From assembly GCA_023259175.1 (NCBI GenBank), contig JAHFQV010000017.1, forward strand, positions 1-36,676: 36,676 bases of DNA, given 5' to 3'. Shown here piece after piece: positions 1-9,446 of the stretch. Every line of letters begins with the position of its first letter. Position 1 is the first letter of the stretch. This DNA is from Oxalobacteraceae bacterium. Its GTDB lineage: Bacteria; Pseudomonadota; Gammaproteobacteria; Burkholderiales; Burkholderiaceae_D. The position numbers were made by a program, and so were the translations under genes. Under the pieces are notes generated by a model, which made no database searches, was not told the DNA's origin, and worked only from the letters and a program-made list of their open reading frames with translations.

Positions 1-461
<461 letters not shown>

Positions 462-468
462 ATCAGAA

Positions 469-873
469 ATGAATAAGGTCAAGCTACTTCACCGCAGCGC
501 AGCAGCCAGTTTAATCGGGCTCATTATTTTAGGATTGGCGTGGGAAATTATTTTAGTTCCTTACAAGCCAGGCAGTTTTATTTTTGCGCTCAAAGTGTTA
601 CCTTTACTCTTCCCTTTGCGCGGTGTGCTAGCTAAAAATATCTATACATTGCAATGGGCGGCGATGTTTATACTGATTTATTTTACCGAAGGTGTTGTGC
701 GTGCGATGGGGGATTCGGAACTACTTTCACGTCGTTTAGCGCTACTAGAAATTGGCCTCAGCCTAGTCTTTTTTTTCGCCGCAATTTTATTTGTACGCCC
801 TTACAAAAAACAAGCACGTGCCGAGAAAAAACTATTAGAAGCCAAAGAAAACGACGCCACCTCCACCGACTAA
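469..873 (+). CDS. DUF2069 family small inner-membrane protein
   Basis: A 134-residue protein with about four hydrophobic segments (roughly residues 12-30, 38-55, 60-80, 90-110) and a basic, charged C-terminal tail rich in Lys and Glu. The pattern of PYKPGSFIFALKVLPLLFPLRG early and a VRPYKKQ motif at the end of the last helix matches the DUF2069 family. In betaproteobacteria this family is typically encoded directly after wrbA, as here. No biochemical role is established. It starts 7 bp after wrbA and ends 22 bp before the next gene, which suggests one operon. Its function cannot be inferred beyond membrane location. Confidence 0.85.
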   Translation: MNKVKLLHRSAAASLIGLIILGLAWEIILVPYKPGSFIFALKVLPLLFPLRGVLAKNIYTLQWAAMFILIYFTEGVVRAMGDSELLSRRLALLEIGLSLVFFFAAILFVRPYKKQARAEKKLLEAKENDATSTD

Positions 874-895
874 GGCAAGATCGACTGGGACACGA

Positions 896-2356
896 ATGGA
901 TCATTTTCTAAAGCAATGCGAAGCAGCGATAGGCGAGGAAAATGTACTGACCCAGGTACAAGATCAAGCGCCATTTCTACAAGATAGACGTGGCCGTAGT
1001 CAGGGAAGTGCGCTCGCTGTTTTACGTCCCCATTGCACTGAACAAGTCGCGCAACTGGTACGCCTCTGTCTTCAATATCGAGTCGCAATCACCCCGCAGG
1101 GCGGAAACACAGGTTTGGTATTGGGTAGTATTCCTAACTGTGAAAAAAATGTCGGTAGTGCGGACAGTGCTGTGCCTGCCGTAGTTACTTCGCATGCGGT
1201 CATCCTCTCGCTCAAACGCCTCAACCAAATCCGCGCAATTGATGTTCACAACCACAGCATCACGGTCGAGGCTGGATGTCTGCTACAACAAGTACAGCAA
1301 GCCGCACTCGAAGCCGATACATTTTTTCCACTCTCGCTAGCCTCCGAAGGAAGTTGCACGCTGGGTGGAAATTTATCGACTAACGCTGGCGGTACCGCCG
1401 TGCTCCGTTACGGCAACGCGCGTGAGCTGTGTTTAGGCTTGGAAGTGGTGACACCACAAGGCGATATCTGGAATGGCTTACGCGGACTACGCAAGGATAA
1501 TACAGGCTACGATTTAAAAAATTTAATGATTGGTGCGGAAGGCACATTAGGCATTATCACCGCGGCGGTTCTTAAACTTTTTCCGAAAGTACACTCCCAA
1601 GCCTGCGCTTGGGTGGTGTTAGACGATGTCGCATCAGCGCTTCAACTATTTAGCTTGGCGAGAGAAAATTATTTCAGCAGCCTCAGCGCTTTTGAGATTA
1701 TGAACGCCCTCAGCGTCGATTTAGTGCATCGACATTTCCCTCAGTATCAAAGAGTATTTAAAGAAGGTGCGCCCTACTTCGCTTTGCTTGAATTTTCTTC
1801 GCACGAGGCAGCAAGCCAAGCGCAATTGCAATGCGACAAGTTGATACATTCAGCCTACGAGCTGGGCATAATTCGTGACGCAGTAATCGCATCTTCAAAT
1901 GGGCAAGCTCAACAATTTTGGGCAATACGCGAAGCCATATCCGAGGCACAAGCGAAAGCAGGTGGCAACATCAAGCACGATATCGGTTTGCCGATTTCTC
2001 AAATTCCCGATTTTGTCGCCTGCGCCGAAAAAGCACTCGCACTTGAATTTCCAAACTGCCGCTTAGTCAATTTCGGGCATATGGGGGACGGCAATTTGCA
2101 TTTCAATGTGTCGGCACCACTAGGCCAGGATGCCACCGCATTTTTCCTCCATCAATCGCGCATCAATCAAATCGTACACGACATCACCCACAGCTACGGC
2201 GGAACATTTTCAGCGGAACACGGTATTGGATGCTTAAAAAAAGAAGAACTCAGGCGTTACAAGTCCGCAACGGAAATACAAATGATGCGCTCAATCAAAC
2301 GGGCGCTCGACCCACACAACATGATGAATCCCGGAAAAATTTTTACGGAAGACTGA
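896..2356 (+). CDS. FAD-binding oxidoreductase, GlcD / D-2-hydroxyacid dehydrogenase type
   Basis: A 486-residue flavoenzyme of the VAO/PCMH superfamily with a FAD_binding_4 domain (about 35-240) and a FAD-oxidase C domain (about 245-485). The FAD-binding region shows ITPQGGNTGLV and later GCTLGGNLSTNAGG-like elements. The C-terminal HMGDGNLHFNV (around residue 394) and EHGIGCLKKEE (around 440) are hallmarks of the D-lactate, glycolate and D-2-hydroxyglutarate dehydrogenase branch. The likely reaction is oxidation of a D-2-hydroxy acid with electrons passed to the respiratory chain or ETF. Which acid is used cannot be read from sequence. The ATG has only a weak GGGA upstream. It is the third gene of the wrbA-DUF2069 run, and the next gene starts one base after its stop. 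Confidence 0.88.
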   Translation: MDHFLKQCEAAIGEENVLTQVQDQAPFLQDRRGRSQGSALAVLRPHCTEQVAQLVRLCLQYRVAITPQGGNTGLVLGSIPNCEKNVGSADSAVPAVVTSHAVILSLKRLNQIRAIDVHNHSITVEAGCLLQQVQQAALEADTFFPLSLASEGSCTLGGNLSTNAGGTAVLRYGNARELCLGLEVVTPQGDIWNGLRGLRKDNTGYDLKNLMIGAEGTLGIITAAVLKLFPKVHSQACAWVVLDDVASALQLFSLARENYFSSLSAFEIMNALSVDLVHRHFPQYQRVFKEGAPYFALLEFSSHEAASQAQLQCDKLIHSAYELGIIRDAVIASSNGQAQQFWAIREAISEAQAKAGGNIKHDIGLPISQIPDFVACAEKALALEFPNCRLVNFGHMGDGNLHFNVSAPLGQDATAFFLHQSRINQIVHDITHSYGGTFSAEHGIGCLKKEELRRYKSATEIQMMRSIKRALDPHNMMNPGKIFTED

Positions 2357-2357
2357 A

Positions 2358-2816
2358 ATGAGATTATGCCGCTTGCCCATCCTTATTTTTTTCGCGTTCA
2401 CTTGCACTGCCCCAATCGGCGCAGAAGAAACCCTAGCCTATCCCTGCAAGCTACAGGGCAAGACGGTCTATAGTCAAACCGCGTGTGCAGACCCGTCGAT
2501 TAAGCCAATCAAGATCAAGGCATCACATCCATCAGCTGAACAAGTTGAACTCAGTCAAAAAGAAAATGCAAAGCGCGCCAAAGAAACTGGAAAATTACTA
2601 GCGATACGTCACCGTGCTGAAGCCAAAGACGAAGCCAAGCGACTATCGGCTGCGAAGCATTATGCAGCGCGCAAACACCAATGTGACTCGCAAAAGCTAC
2701 GTTTAAAATGGGCAAAAGAAGATGCGGGCAGCACTTCGCCGCGCAGCCAAGCAAAGGCCAATAACAAGCAAAGACGCGCGCAAGAAAAAACCGATTTTTA
2801 TTGCAAGAGCTTGTAA
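2358..2816 (+). CDS. Small exported protein with DUF4124-like N-terminus
   Basis: A 152-residue protein with a clear signal peptide (about residues 1-22, hydrophobic core ILIFFAFTC, cleavage near GAEE). A short segment YPCKLQGKTVYSQTACAD follows, resembling the two-cysteine DUF4124 fold seen in many betaproteobacterial periplasmic proteins. The rest (about 55-150) is strongly charged, rich in Lys, Ala and Glu, probably helical, with further cysteines near 109 and the C-terminus. The start codon lies one base after the FAD oxidase stop, so it is translationally linked to it. No function is known. The coding assignment is supported by the signal peptide and spacing; the domain call is tentative. 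Confidence 0.72.
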   Translation: MRLCRLPILIFFAFTCTAPIGAEETLAYPCKLQGKTVYSQTACADPSIKPIKIKASHPSAEQVELSQKENAKRAKETGKLLAIRHRAEAKDEAKRLSAAKHYAARKHQCDSQKLRLKWAKEDAGSTSPRSQAKANNKQRRAQEKTDFYCKSL

Positions 2817-2853
2817 AGAGAATTTATAACAAGCCGATGAAGGCGGTGGGGAT

Positions 2854-2930
<77 letters not shown>

Positions 2931-3091
2931 AAATGCTGAAAAATAAAAAATAACACCAAAAATCAGCAGGCTGAATGTTACAGGGTATCCCTCTGAACTT
3001 CAAGCCACTTCAATTCAATATAGGCCAAATCACGCTAGATTTTCTCTTAGATTATTTGATGAAATCGAACGCTCTTTCGAGCATATTGAAA

Positions 3092-4426
3092 TTAAATGCA
3101 ATCAGCCAAACGCCGCGCTAAAGTTTGTGCCAGTGTCGCGTCCGAAGTTTCAAGCATCACGCGTATTAATGGCTCGGTTCCAGAAGCACGAATCAAGACC
3201 CGTCCCTGTCCCGCCAGCTCAGCTTCCACCTGCTTTTTCTCTTCCATCAAACGGGTATTGGCCTGCCAATCGTAGCCCGCTTTAACCCTTACATTGATGA
3301 GTACTTGTGGAAATAATTCTAGGTCGTCAAAACATTGGTCTAAGTTTTTCCCTTGTCGTTTGAGTGCGGATAAAACCTGCAAAGCCGAAACGATGCCATC
3401 GCCCGTCGTATGCTTATCCAAGCACAACAAATGCCCCGATCCTTCGCCCCCCAAAACCCAGCCGTTTTGCTGCATCAATTCCAGCACATAACGGTCACCC
3501 ACTTTAGCGCGCGCAAATGCAATGCCCTTTTTTTGCAAGGCCAATTCAACAGCCATATTCGTCATTAAGGTGCCGACTACGCCCGCCACCGGAGCTTGAC
3601 TTAGGCGATCTAATACCATGAGATAGAGGAGCTGATCGCCATCGATGACTTTGCCATTTTTGTCGACCATGATCAGTCGATCAGCATCACCATCCAAGGC
3701 GATACCTAGGTCCGCATGATTGGCACGTACTGCCAAAGTTAAAGCATCAGGCGCAGTCGCCCCGACTTTATCATTGATGTTAAAGCCATTCGGTTGATTT
3801 GCAATCGCAATGACCTCCGCTCCTAGCTCATGAAAAACATGGGGGGCGATGTCATAGGCCGCACCGTTCGCGCAATCGACGACAATTTTTAGGCCGCGTA
3901 AATCAAGTTCATTGGGATAGGTGCTTTTGCAAAATTCGATATAGCGCCCATGAGCGTCACTGAGTCGTTTCGCCTTTCCTAATTTATCTGAACTCACGCA
4001 CTGCATTTCGCGTTCAAGTTCAGCCTCAATGGCCAATTCAACTTCGTCCCCCAATTTGCTCCCTTGCGAGGAGAAAAACTTAATCCCATTGTCGTCGTAA
4101 GGATTATGCGAAGCCGAAATAACGACGCCAGCAGACAAGCGCAAAGCGCGCGTCAAATAGGCGATTGCTGGCGTAGGCATAGGGCCGGAAAGCATCACAT
4201 CCACACCCGCCGCCGCAAAACCTGCTTCCATAGCGGCCTCTAACATATAGCCTGAAATACGGGTGTCTTTACCAATTAAAACCGTCGGTTTATTCGTGCT
4301 ACCGAGTTCTGATTTCGCCAAAACCTTCCCCGCCGCGTAACCCAAGCGCATCACAAAATCGGGCGTGATTGGGCTAACACCTACTTTGCCACGGATACCA
4401 TCGGTTCCAAAATATTTTCGTGCCAT
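3092..4426 (-). CDS. glmM: Phosphoglucosamine mutase
   Basis: Converts glucosamine-6-phosphate to glucosamine-1-phosphate, feeding UDP-GlcNAc synthesis for peptidoglycan and LPS. The 444-residue length is the family norm. The N-terminal [13 protein letters not shown] is diagnostic. The phosphoserine loop [13 protein letters not shown] lies at about 102-114 (active Ser about 106), the metal-binding DGDADR at 245-250 and the sugar-phosphate loop [11 protein letters not shown] near 420. The ATG follows an AAGGAAAGC ribosome site. It lies 53 bp downstream of folP on the same strand, the common proteobacterial order ftsH-folP-glmM. A tRNA-Arg follows. Confidence 0.98.
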   Translation of the reverse strand: MARKYFGTDGIRGKVGVSPITPDFVMRLGYAAGKVLAKSELGSTNKPTVLIGKDTRISGYMLEAAMEAGFAAAGVDVMLSGPMPTPAIAYLTRALRLSAGVVISASHNPYDDNGIKFFSSQGSKLGDEVELAIEAELEREMQCVSSDKLGKAKRLSDAHGRYIEFCKSTYPNELDLRGLKIVVDCANGAAYDIAPHVFHELGAEVIAIANQPNGFNINDKVGATAPDALTLAVRANHADLGIALDGDADRLIMVDKNGKVIDGDQLLYLMVLDRLSQAPVAGVVGTLMTNMAVELALQKKGIAFARAKVGDRYVLELMQQNGWVLGGEGSGHLLCLDKHTTGDGIVSALQVLSALKRQGKNLDQCFDDLELFPQVLINVRVKAGYDWQANTRLMEEKKQVEAELAGQGRVLIRASGTEPLIRVMLETSDATLAQTLARRLADCI

Positions 4427-4479
4427 TCTGCTTTCCTTGTTTTTTCTTTGTTTTTATTAGCCACCTTACCTAACAGCGT

Positions 4480-5358
4480 CTAAACATTTTTGTCTGTATC
4501 GCAATCACTCAATGTCTGCCACACCTTAAGCGCATCAAGTGTTTCAGCCACATCATGCACCCGCACGATACGTGCGCCCTGTGTGGCGGCATACAGCGCC
4601 GCGGCGAGGCTGCCTGCCATTCTGTGCTCCACAGTCTTTCCCGTCAATTGTCCTATCATGGATTTTCGCGATACACCTATCAGTATAGGCAGTCCAATTT
4701 GCTGTTCTAATGCGGCAATGGAACGCATGAGCTGACAATTATGCTCATAGTTTTTTCCAAATCCAAATCCAGGATCGATACAAATGCGTTCTGCATCAAG
4801 GCCTGCTGCCATCAATTGCGCACTGCGCTCACGTAAAAAAAGACTCACCTCGTCGACTACATTTTCGTAGTGCGGTTCACGCTGCATATCCATCGGAGAA
4901 TTTTGCATATGCATAATGCAGCAAGCGACATCCGAATCAGCCACAATAGTGCGCGCTTCTTGCGTGGCAAAGCCGTGTATATCGTTAATCATATCGGCGC
5001 CGGCCAAGATCGCTTCACGCATCACTTGCGGCTTATAGGTATCGACTGAAATAGCGCGACCGCAATCCCTTAGCGCATAGACCAAGGGAATCACTCTTTG
5101 CAACTCTTCTTCCAAAGACAAAGGGGTCGCACCTGGGCGACTCGACTCACCGCCGATATCAATAATATCGACCCCTTCTTCTATCATTTGCTCGGCGCGC
5201 GAGAGCGCAGCATCCAGCGCCGAAAACTGCCCGCCATCAGAAAAAGAATCGGGTGTGACGTTTAAAATACCCATCACTAGGGGCCGTGCACGCGTATTTT
5301 TTCCGTGGATCAAAGTTGGAAACCGATATCGTCCACAATCAAAAAATTTCGGTATCAT
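4480..5358 (-). CDS. folP: Dihydropteroate synthase
   Basis: Condenses 6-hydroxymethyl-dihydropterin pyrophosphate with p-aminobenzoate to give dihydropteroate, the sulfonamide-sensitive step of folate synthesis. The protein is 292 residues, slightly longer than usual at the N-terminus. Signature 1, LVMGILNVTPDSFSDGG, lies at about 27-43 and signature 2, DIGGESSRPGA, at about 67-77. A conserved GVSRKS near the C-terminal third carries the substrate-contacting Lys. The gene is cytosolic and sits between ftsH and glmM. A hairpin terminator upstream (5393-5412) suggests it also has its own promoter or is reached by partial read-through from ftsH. Confidence 0.97.
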   Translation of the reverse strand: MIPKFFDCGRYRFPTLIHGKNTRARPLVMGILNVTPDSFSDGGQFSALDAALSRAEQMIEEGVDIIDIGGESSRPGATPLSLEEELQRVIPLVYALRDCGRAISVDTYKPQVMREAILAGADMINDIHGFATQEARTIVADSDVACCIMHMQNSPMDMQREPHYENVVDEVSLFLRERSAQLMAAGLDAERICIDPGFGFGKNYEHNCQLMRSIAALEQQIGLPILIGVSRKSMIGQLTGKTVEHRMAGSLAAALYAATQGARIVRVHDVAETLDALKVWQTLSDCDTDKNV

Positions 5359-5387
5359 TTCTGTGCCGTAAAATTTTATTTGTAAAA

Positions 5388-5412
5388 AATAAGGGTGAGA
5401 AAAATCTCACCC
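5388..5412 (-). terminator. Rho-independent terminator after ftsH
   Basis: A perfect 7-bp stem GGGTGAG (5393-5399) and CTCACCC (5406-5412) encloses a 6-nt loop. Read on the minus strand it is followed by TTATTTTTT. It lies 40 bp past the ftsH stop and before the folP start, so it would end or attenuate ftsH transcription ahead of folP. Confidence 0.85.
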
Positions 5413-5451
5413 TCAATTAGTTCATGCAAATCTCAAGTGATTCCTAAACCA

Positions 5452-7341
5452 TCAAGCAGGCGCGGTGGCGTTAGGTGAAATTCCGCCCGAACTCGCATCA
5501 TTCGGTTTGCGTGTTGCGGTCATCGATTTAGGCGGTTTAGGTTCTTCACCATTCATGATGTCGTTAATCTGATCCGCATCTATCGTTTCCCATTCCAACA
5601 GAGCTTTAGTCATCGCTTCCACTTTATCGCGGTTTTGCTCTAAAAGCTGACGTGCCAAAGTGTATTGTTGATCTAAGATATTACGAATTTCCGCATCGAC
5701 TTTTTGCTGTGTGGCTTCCGAAATGGTTTTCGAAGCCATCCCAAAATAACCCTCTTGCTGACTATCTTCATACACCATCACGCCCATGCTATCGGACATA
5801 CCAAAACGGGTGACCATCGATCGCGCCAATTTCGTTGCGCGTGAAAAATCGTTGGAGGCACCGGTAGACATTTGACCGACAAAGATTTCTTCAGCAATAC
5901 GACCGCCAAAAAGTATCGCGATTTCTTCCAACATCTTATCTTTGTATCCGCTCAAATGATCATGCTCAGGCAATTGCCAAGTCACGCCCAAAGCCCAGCC
6001 ACGCGGCATGATCGTTACTTTGTGAACAGGATCCGCCTTAGGCAATAGTTTCGCAACGACCGCATGGCCTGACTCGTGGTAGGCAGTATTTTTACGCTCG
6101 TCTTCACGCATGACCATGGATTTACGCTCAGGTCCCATGTAAATTTTATCTTTAGCGTCTTCAAAGTCCTGCATTTCAACCAAACGCTTATTGCGACGCG
6201 CTGCAAACAATGCAGACTCATTGACCAGATTGGCCAAGTCCGCACCCGAAAAACCAGGCGTGCCGCGTGCTAACAAATCAGCACGCACATCCGGTGCGAT
6301 GGGCACCTTACGCATATGCACATTCAGAATTTGCTCACGACCGCGAATGTCCGGCAAACTCACAGTCACTTGACGATCAAAACGACCTGGGCGCAATAAG
6401 GCTTTATCAAGCACATCCGCACGGTTAGTCGCGGCAACCACGATCACGCCAGAATTCGGCTCAAATCCATCCATCTCAACGAGCATTTGGTTCAAAGTTT
6501 GTTCGCGTTCGTCATTGCCGCCGCCCATACCTGCGCCGCGATGACGACCCACCGCATCGATCTCGTCGATAAAAATAATACAGGGCGAATGCTTTTTCGC
6601 ATTGTCGAACATATCGCGAACCCGCGAAGCGCCAACACCGACAAACATTTCTACGAAATCGGAACCGGAAATCGTGAAAAATGGCACTTTGGCCTCGCCG
6701 GCAATGGCACGCGCCAATAAGGTTTTACCGGTACCTGGTGGGCCGACCATGAGCACGCCGCGAGGAATGCGGCCGCCCAACTTTTGAAATTTGCTCGGGT
6801 CACGTAAAAAGTCAACGATCTCGCTCACTTCTTCTTTGGCTTCATCGCAGCCTGCCACATCAGCAAAAGTGACATGGTTATTGGTATCGTCAAGCATACG
6901 TGCTTTTGATTTCCCAAAGGAGAAAGCGCCGCCTTTACCACCACCCTGCATTTGACGCATAAAGAAAATCCACACCCCTAACAACAACAACATCGGACCC
7001 CAAGACATCAAAATCTGTCCGAGTACTGATGGCTCTTCAGCAGGCTTACTATCAAATTTCACACCGTTATCGACTAAATCGCGCACTAAGCCGCGATCAA
7101 GCAAAGTCCCTTGAACTTTAATTTTCTTATCATCGACCGTCGTTGCGACGATAGTGCGGGTGCTGTCATCGAGCAAAGCCTCTTTGATGCGCTTGGCTTT
7201 GACCTCGTCAAGAAATTGTGAATAGGTCATTTTCCCGACTTCACTGCCTAAACTCTTGGCATCAAACTTATTAAAAAGCACGATGACGACCAAGAACACA
7301 GCGGCCCACATAGCTACTTTGGTTAACATTGAATTATTCAC
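5452..7341 (-). CDS. ftsH: ATP-dependent zinc metalloprotease FtsH
   Basis: Membrane-anchored AAA+ protease that degrades misassembled membrane proteins and regulatory proteins. The protein has 629 residues. Membrane helices are at about 8-24 and 107-127, flanking a periplasmic domain. The AAA domain has Walker A GPPGTGKT (200-207), Walker [10 protein letters not shown] (about 255-263) and the arginine-finger region [10 protein letters not shown]. The zinc site HESGH is at 422-426. The C-terminal tail is Pro/Ser/Thr-rich. The start is GTG at 7341, chosen because AAGGAG precedes it by 5 nt; an ATG five codons in is less well placed. rlmE lies upstream on the same strand, the usual rlmE-ftsH-folP-glmM order. 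No clear sigma-32 promoter was recognised. Confidence 0.98.
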   Translation of the reverse strand: MNNSMLTKVAMWAAVFLVVIVLFNKFDAKSLGSEVGKMTYSQFLDEVKAKRIKEALLDDSTRTIVATTVDDKKIKVQGTLLDRGLVRDLVDNGVKFDSKPAEEPSVLGQILMSWGPMLLLLGVWIFFMRQMQGGGKGGAFSFGKSKARMLDDTNNHVTFADVAGCDEAKEEVSEIVDFLRDPSKFQKLGGRIPRGVLMVGPPGTGKTLLARAIAGEAKVPFFTISGSDFVEMFVGVGASRVRDMFDNAKKHSPCIIFIDEIDAVGRHRGAGMGGGNDEREQTLNQMLVEMDGFEPNSGVIVVAATNRADVLDKALLRPGRFDRQVTVSLPDIRGREQILNVHMRKVPIAPDVRADLLARGTPGFSGADLANLVNESALFAARRNKRLVEMQDFEDAKDKIYMGPERKSMVMREDERKNTAYHESGHAVVAKLLPKADPVHKVTIMPRGWALGVTWQLPEHDHLSGYKDKMLEEIAILFGGRIAEEIFVGQMSTGASNDFSRATKLARSMVTRFGMSDSMGVMVYEDSQQEGYFGMASKTISEATQQKVDAEIRNILDQQYTLARQLLEQNRDKVEAMTKALLEWETIDADQINDIMNGEEPKPPKSMTATRKPNDASSGGISPNATAPA

Positions 7342-7570
7342 AAAAACTCCTTAGGTGCAATCACTGCACAAAAAGTCACAACCAAAAATAAGCTGCGATA
7401 AACTTTGCATTGACGGCTCAAAACGACATCAGCATGCATTGTACGGCATCAAAAAGAAATACGGCAGATTGGAACAGAGCGAAGACTCAGTCTACCCTGC
7501 GATATGCTGCCTGCATTGACAATAATCAAGGGCAAAATTGAATCAATTTTACGATTTAACATTTTTTCGA

Positions 7571-7595
7571 TGTATTTCGGTGTATTTCGGTGTAT
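7571..7595. repeat. Short 10-bp tandem repeat
   Basis: TGTATTTCGG occurs twice in tandem (7571-7580, 7581-7590) followed by a third partial copy TGTAT. It directly abuts the rlmE stop codon. It is non-coding and small; a function is not evident. Confidence 0.7.
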
Positions 7596-8236
7596 CAGTC
7601 CAATTTAAGCGACTTCCCGAGTAGAAAAATCTCACTCGATTTATCCTTGCTCGCCTTAGGTTTCTTGTTGGCGACTGTCTTAAATTCCGATTTGAATAAT
7701 TCGACTAAATGTTGATAGCCAGGACCATGAAAACATTTCACCAGCAAAGCGCCGTTGGGTTTAAGGTGAGATTTGGCAAAATCCACCGCCAATTCTATGA
7801 TGTACTCCACCCTAGCTGCATCTACGGTTGAATTTCCCGAAAGATTAGGCGCCATGTCGGATAAAACAAGATCGACTTTTTTTCCCTGCAAATGCAACTC
7901 GAGCTGCGACAAAACTTCCTGCTCACGAAAATCGCCTTGAATAAATTGAACATCGGCGATTGGTGCCATCGGCAATAAGTCTAAGGCATAGATTTCGCCT
8001 AGTATGCCCCCGCCTTCTTTTCCAGATAACTTATTGCGGGCGTATTGAGACCAGCCGCCCGGTGTGGCACCTAAATCAACAATAATCTGTCCAGACTTGA
8101 TGAGCTTTTCAGTTTCATCAATCTCTTTTAATTTATAAACTGCACGGGAACGATAGCCCTCTTTCTGTGCTAATTTCACATAAGGATCATTAATATGATC
8201 GTGAACCCAATTTTGATTGAATTTATTCTTGGCCAT
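7595..8236 (-). CDS. rlmE: 23S rRNA 2'-O-ribose U2552 methyltransferase
   Basis: SAM-dependent methylation of U2552 in the A loop of 23S rRNA during late 50S assembly (older names FtsJ/RrmJ). The length of 213 residues fits. The N-terminal [13 protein letters not shown] carries the first catalytic Lys (about 35). The SAM loop [12 protein letters not shown] is at 53-64. [12 protein letters not shown] holds the catalytic Asp, and [11 protein letters not shown] the second Lys. It is upstream of ftsH as in E. coli, but with a 253-bp gap, so ftsH probably has its own promoter. It is divergent from yhbY with only 32 bp between the start codons. Confidence 0.97.
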   Translation of the reverse strand: MAKNKFNQNWVHDHINDPYVKLAQKEGYRSRAVYKLKEIDETEKLIKSGQIIVDLGATPGGWSQYARNKLSGKEGGGILGEIYALDLLPMAPIADVQFIQGDFREQEVLSQLELHLQGKKVDLVLSDMAPNLSGNSTVDAARVEYIIELAVDFAKSHLKPNGALLVKCFHGPGYQHLVELFKSEFKTVANKKPKASKDKSSEIFLLGKSLKLD

Positions 8237-8268
8237 TGGCGTAAAATACTGCTTTTAAAGGAATTACT

Positions 8269-8763
8269 ATGTCAAACGTCGCGACCAAACCAAAATCTAA
8301 ACTCACACCGGCCGAACGCAGTGAGTTACGTGCAGAGGCACATGGCCTCAAGCCTATCGTCATTATCGGTGAAGCGGGACTTACACCCTCAGTCATCAAA
8401 GAAATTGACGCTAGCCTTAATTCTCACGGGCTGATCAAAGTGCGCGTATTTGGCGATGATCGCGAAGTGCGCATCGGCCTATACGAAACAATCTGTACCC
8501 AATTAAGTGCGGAACCAGTACAACACATAGGCAAATTACTGGTCATCTACCGTCCTAAACTCGACGGCGTACAAGAAACGAAATTTGTGAAACGCGGAAA
8601 AGGTCTGCGTGAAGTTACTATCGTTAAGCCTAGTGCAAGCGGCACAAAAAAACCAACTGTTTCTAAGGTTTTAGTCAAAGGCAATGAACGCGTCACCCAA
8701 GGTGGCAACATCAAACGCGCAAAACCGCGACAATCCAGCGTTAAGAAAACCAGCAAAACCTAA
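8269..8763 (+). CDS. yhbY: CRS1/YhbY-domain RNA-binding protein with basic tail
   Basis: Ribosome-associated RNA-binding protein of the YhbY family, linked to 50S assembly. The CRS1-YhbY domain spans about residues 12-98 (LTPAERSELRAEAHGLKPIV, then the GEAGLTPSVIKEI and VRVFGDDR elements). A basic, Lys/Thr/Ser-rich extension of about 65 residues follows, absent from the roughly 97-residue E. coli protein but common in betaproteobacteria. The ATG is preceded by AAAGGA. A TAAAAT at 8242-8247 could be its -10 box, placing the promoter within the first codons of rlmE. The pairing with rlmE joins two 50S-maturation factors on a shared control region. Confidence 0.93.
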   Translation: MSNVATKPKSKLTPAERSELRAEAHGLKPIVIIGEAGLTPSVIKEIDASLNSHGLIKVRVFGDDREVRIGLYETICTQLSAEPVQHIGKLLVIYRPKLDGVQETKFVKRGKGLREVTIVKPSASGTKKPTVSKVLVKGNERVTQGGNIKRAKPRQSSVKKTSKT

Positions 8764-8772
8764 GTTTTGAAT

Positions 8773-8806
8773 CCAAGTCATTCCTGACACTTCAGAAATG
8801 ACTTGG
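8773..8806. terminator. Hairpin between convergent yhbY and greA
   Basis: Perfect 10-bp inverted repeat CCAAGTCATT (8773-8782) and AATGACTTGG (8797-8806), with an inner CTGA/TCAG stem. It sits between two convergent genes and probably works for both strands. Neither side has a real T-run, so Rho-independent action is uncertain. Confidence 0.6.
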
Positions 8807-8816
8807 CTAACTACAG

Positions 8817-9293
8817 TCAAACGTAGAGCACGTCTAAAATCTCATACTCGCGAACGCCCGCTGGTGCTTGCACACCCACGACATCCCCGGCATATTTACC
8901 AATCAAGGCACGTGCAATCGGCGAAGTAATTGAAACCTTACTCAACTTCAAATCTGCCTCATCTTCACCGACGATTTGATAGGTGACTTTCTGCCCATTT
9001 TCCAAGTCTTCCAATTGCACCGTTGACGCAAAAACGACTCGGCCTTCTGCATCTAACTCGGTTGGGTCAATGATCTGCGCCGCACTCATCTTACCTTCGA
9101 GCTCAGCAATACGGCCCTCAATAAAACTCTGACGCTCTTTGGCTGCATCGTATTCCGCATTTTCCGACAAATCGCCTTGCGCACGGGCTTCCGCGATCGC
9201 GTTAATGACATCGGGGCGGTCTTTTGTTTTTAAACGGTGCAATTCTTGTTTAAGTAATTCTGCACCGAACTTAGTGAGGGGGACTGTACTCAT
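8817..9293 (-). CDS. greA: Transcription elongation factor GreA
   Basis: Rescues backtracked RNA polymerase by stimulating transcript cleavage through its secondary channel. The N-terminal coiled coil (about 1-75) contains ARAQGDLSENAEYDAAKE, whose acidic tip (Asp and Glu) coordinates catalytic Mg. The C-terminal FKBP-like domain ends in ISITSPIARALIGK-like sequence and YEILDVLYV. Start chosen at ATG 9293, giving the standard 158 residues; a TTG three codons upstream would add only MSL. It is downstream of carB on the same strand, a common proteobacterial order. A strong hairpin with T-run lies only about 20-40 nt before the start. Confidence 0.97.
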   Translation of the reverse strand: MSTVPLTKFGAELLKQELHRLKTKDRPDVINAIAEARAQGDLSENAEYDAAKERQSFIEGRIAELEGKMSAAQIIDPTELDAEGRVVFASTVQLEDLENGQKVTYQIVGEDEADLKLSKVSITSPIARALIGKYAGDVVGVQAPAGVREYEILDVLYV

Positions 9294-9312
9294 AAGGCTC
9301 AATCAATTTAAC

Positions 9313-9392
9313 AAATAAAAATAAAAAAACGAAGCGCAGAAGTACAGCTTAATACAGATTCAAACCACCTGTATTTTTCCTGTACCTCTGCG
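9313..9392 (-). terminator. Long hairpin plus T-run between carB and greA (terminator or greA leader attenuator)
   Basis: Outer arms CGCAGAAGTACAG (9335-9347) and CTGTACCTCTGCG (9380-9392) pair over 13 positions with one wobble or mismatch. Inner arms AATACAG (9351-9357) and CTGTATT (9369-9375) extend the stem, with an 11-nt loop. Read on the minus strand it is followed by CGTTTTTTTATTTTTATTT. This is a textbook intrinsic terminator for carB. The greA ATG follows the T-run so closely that greA mRNA may have to include part of it. Confidence 0.82.
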
Positions 9393-9446
9393 GCGAGGCT
9401 AGCATACGCTTAGCTATGCTGAATAATGTTGAAGGACAAGTCGGGC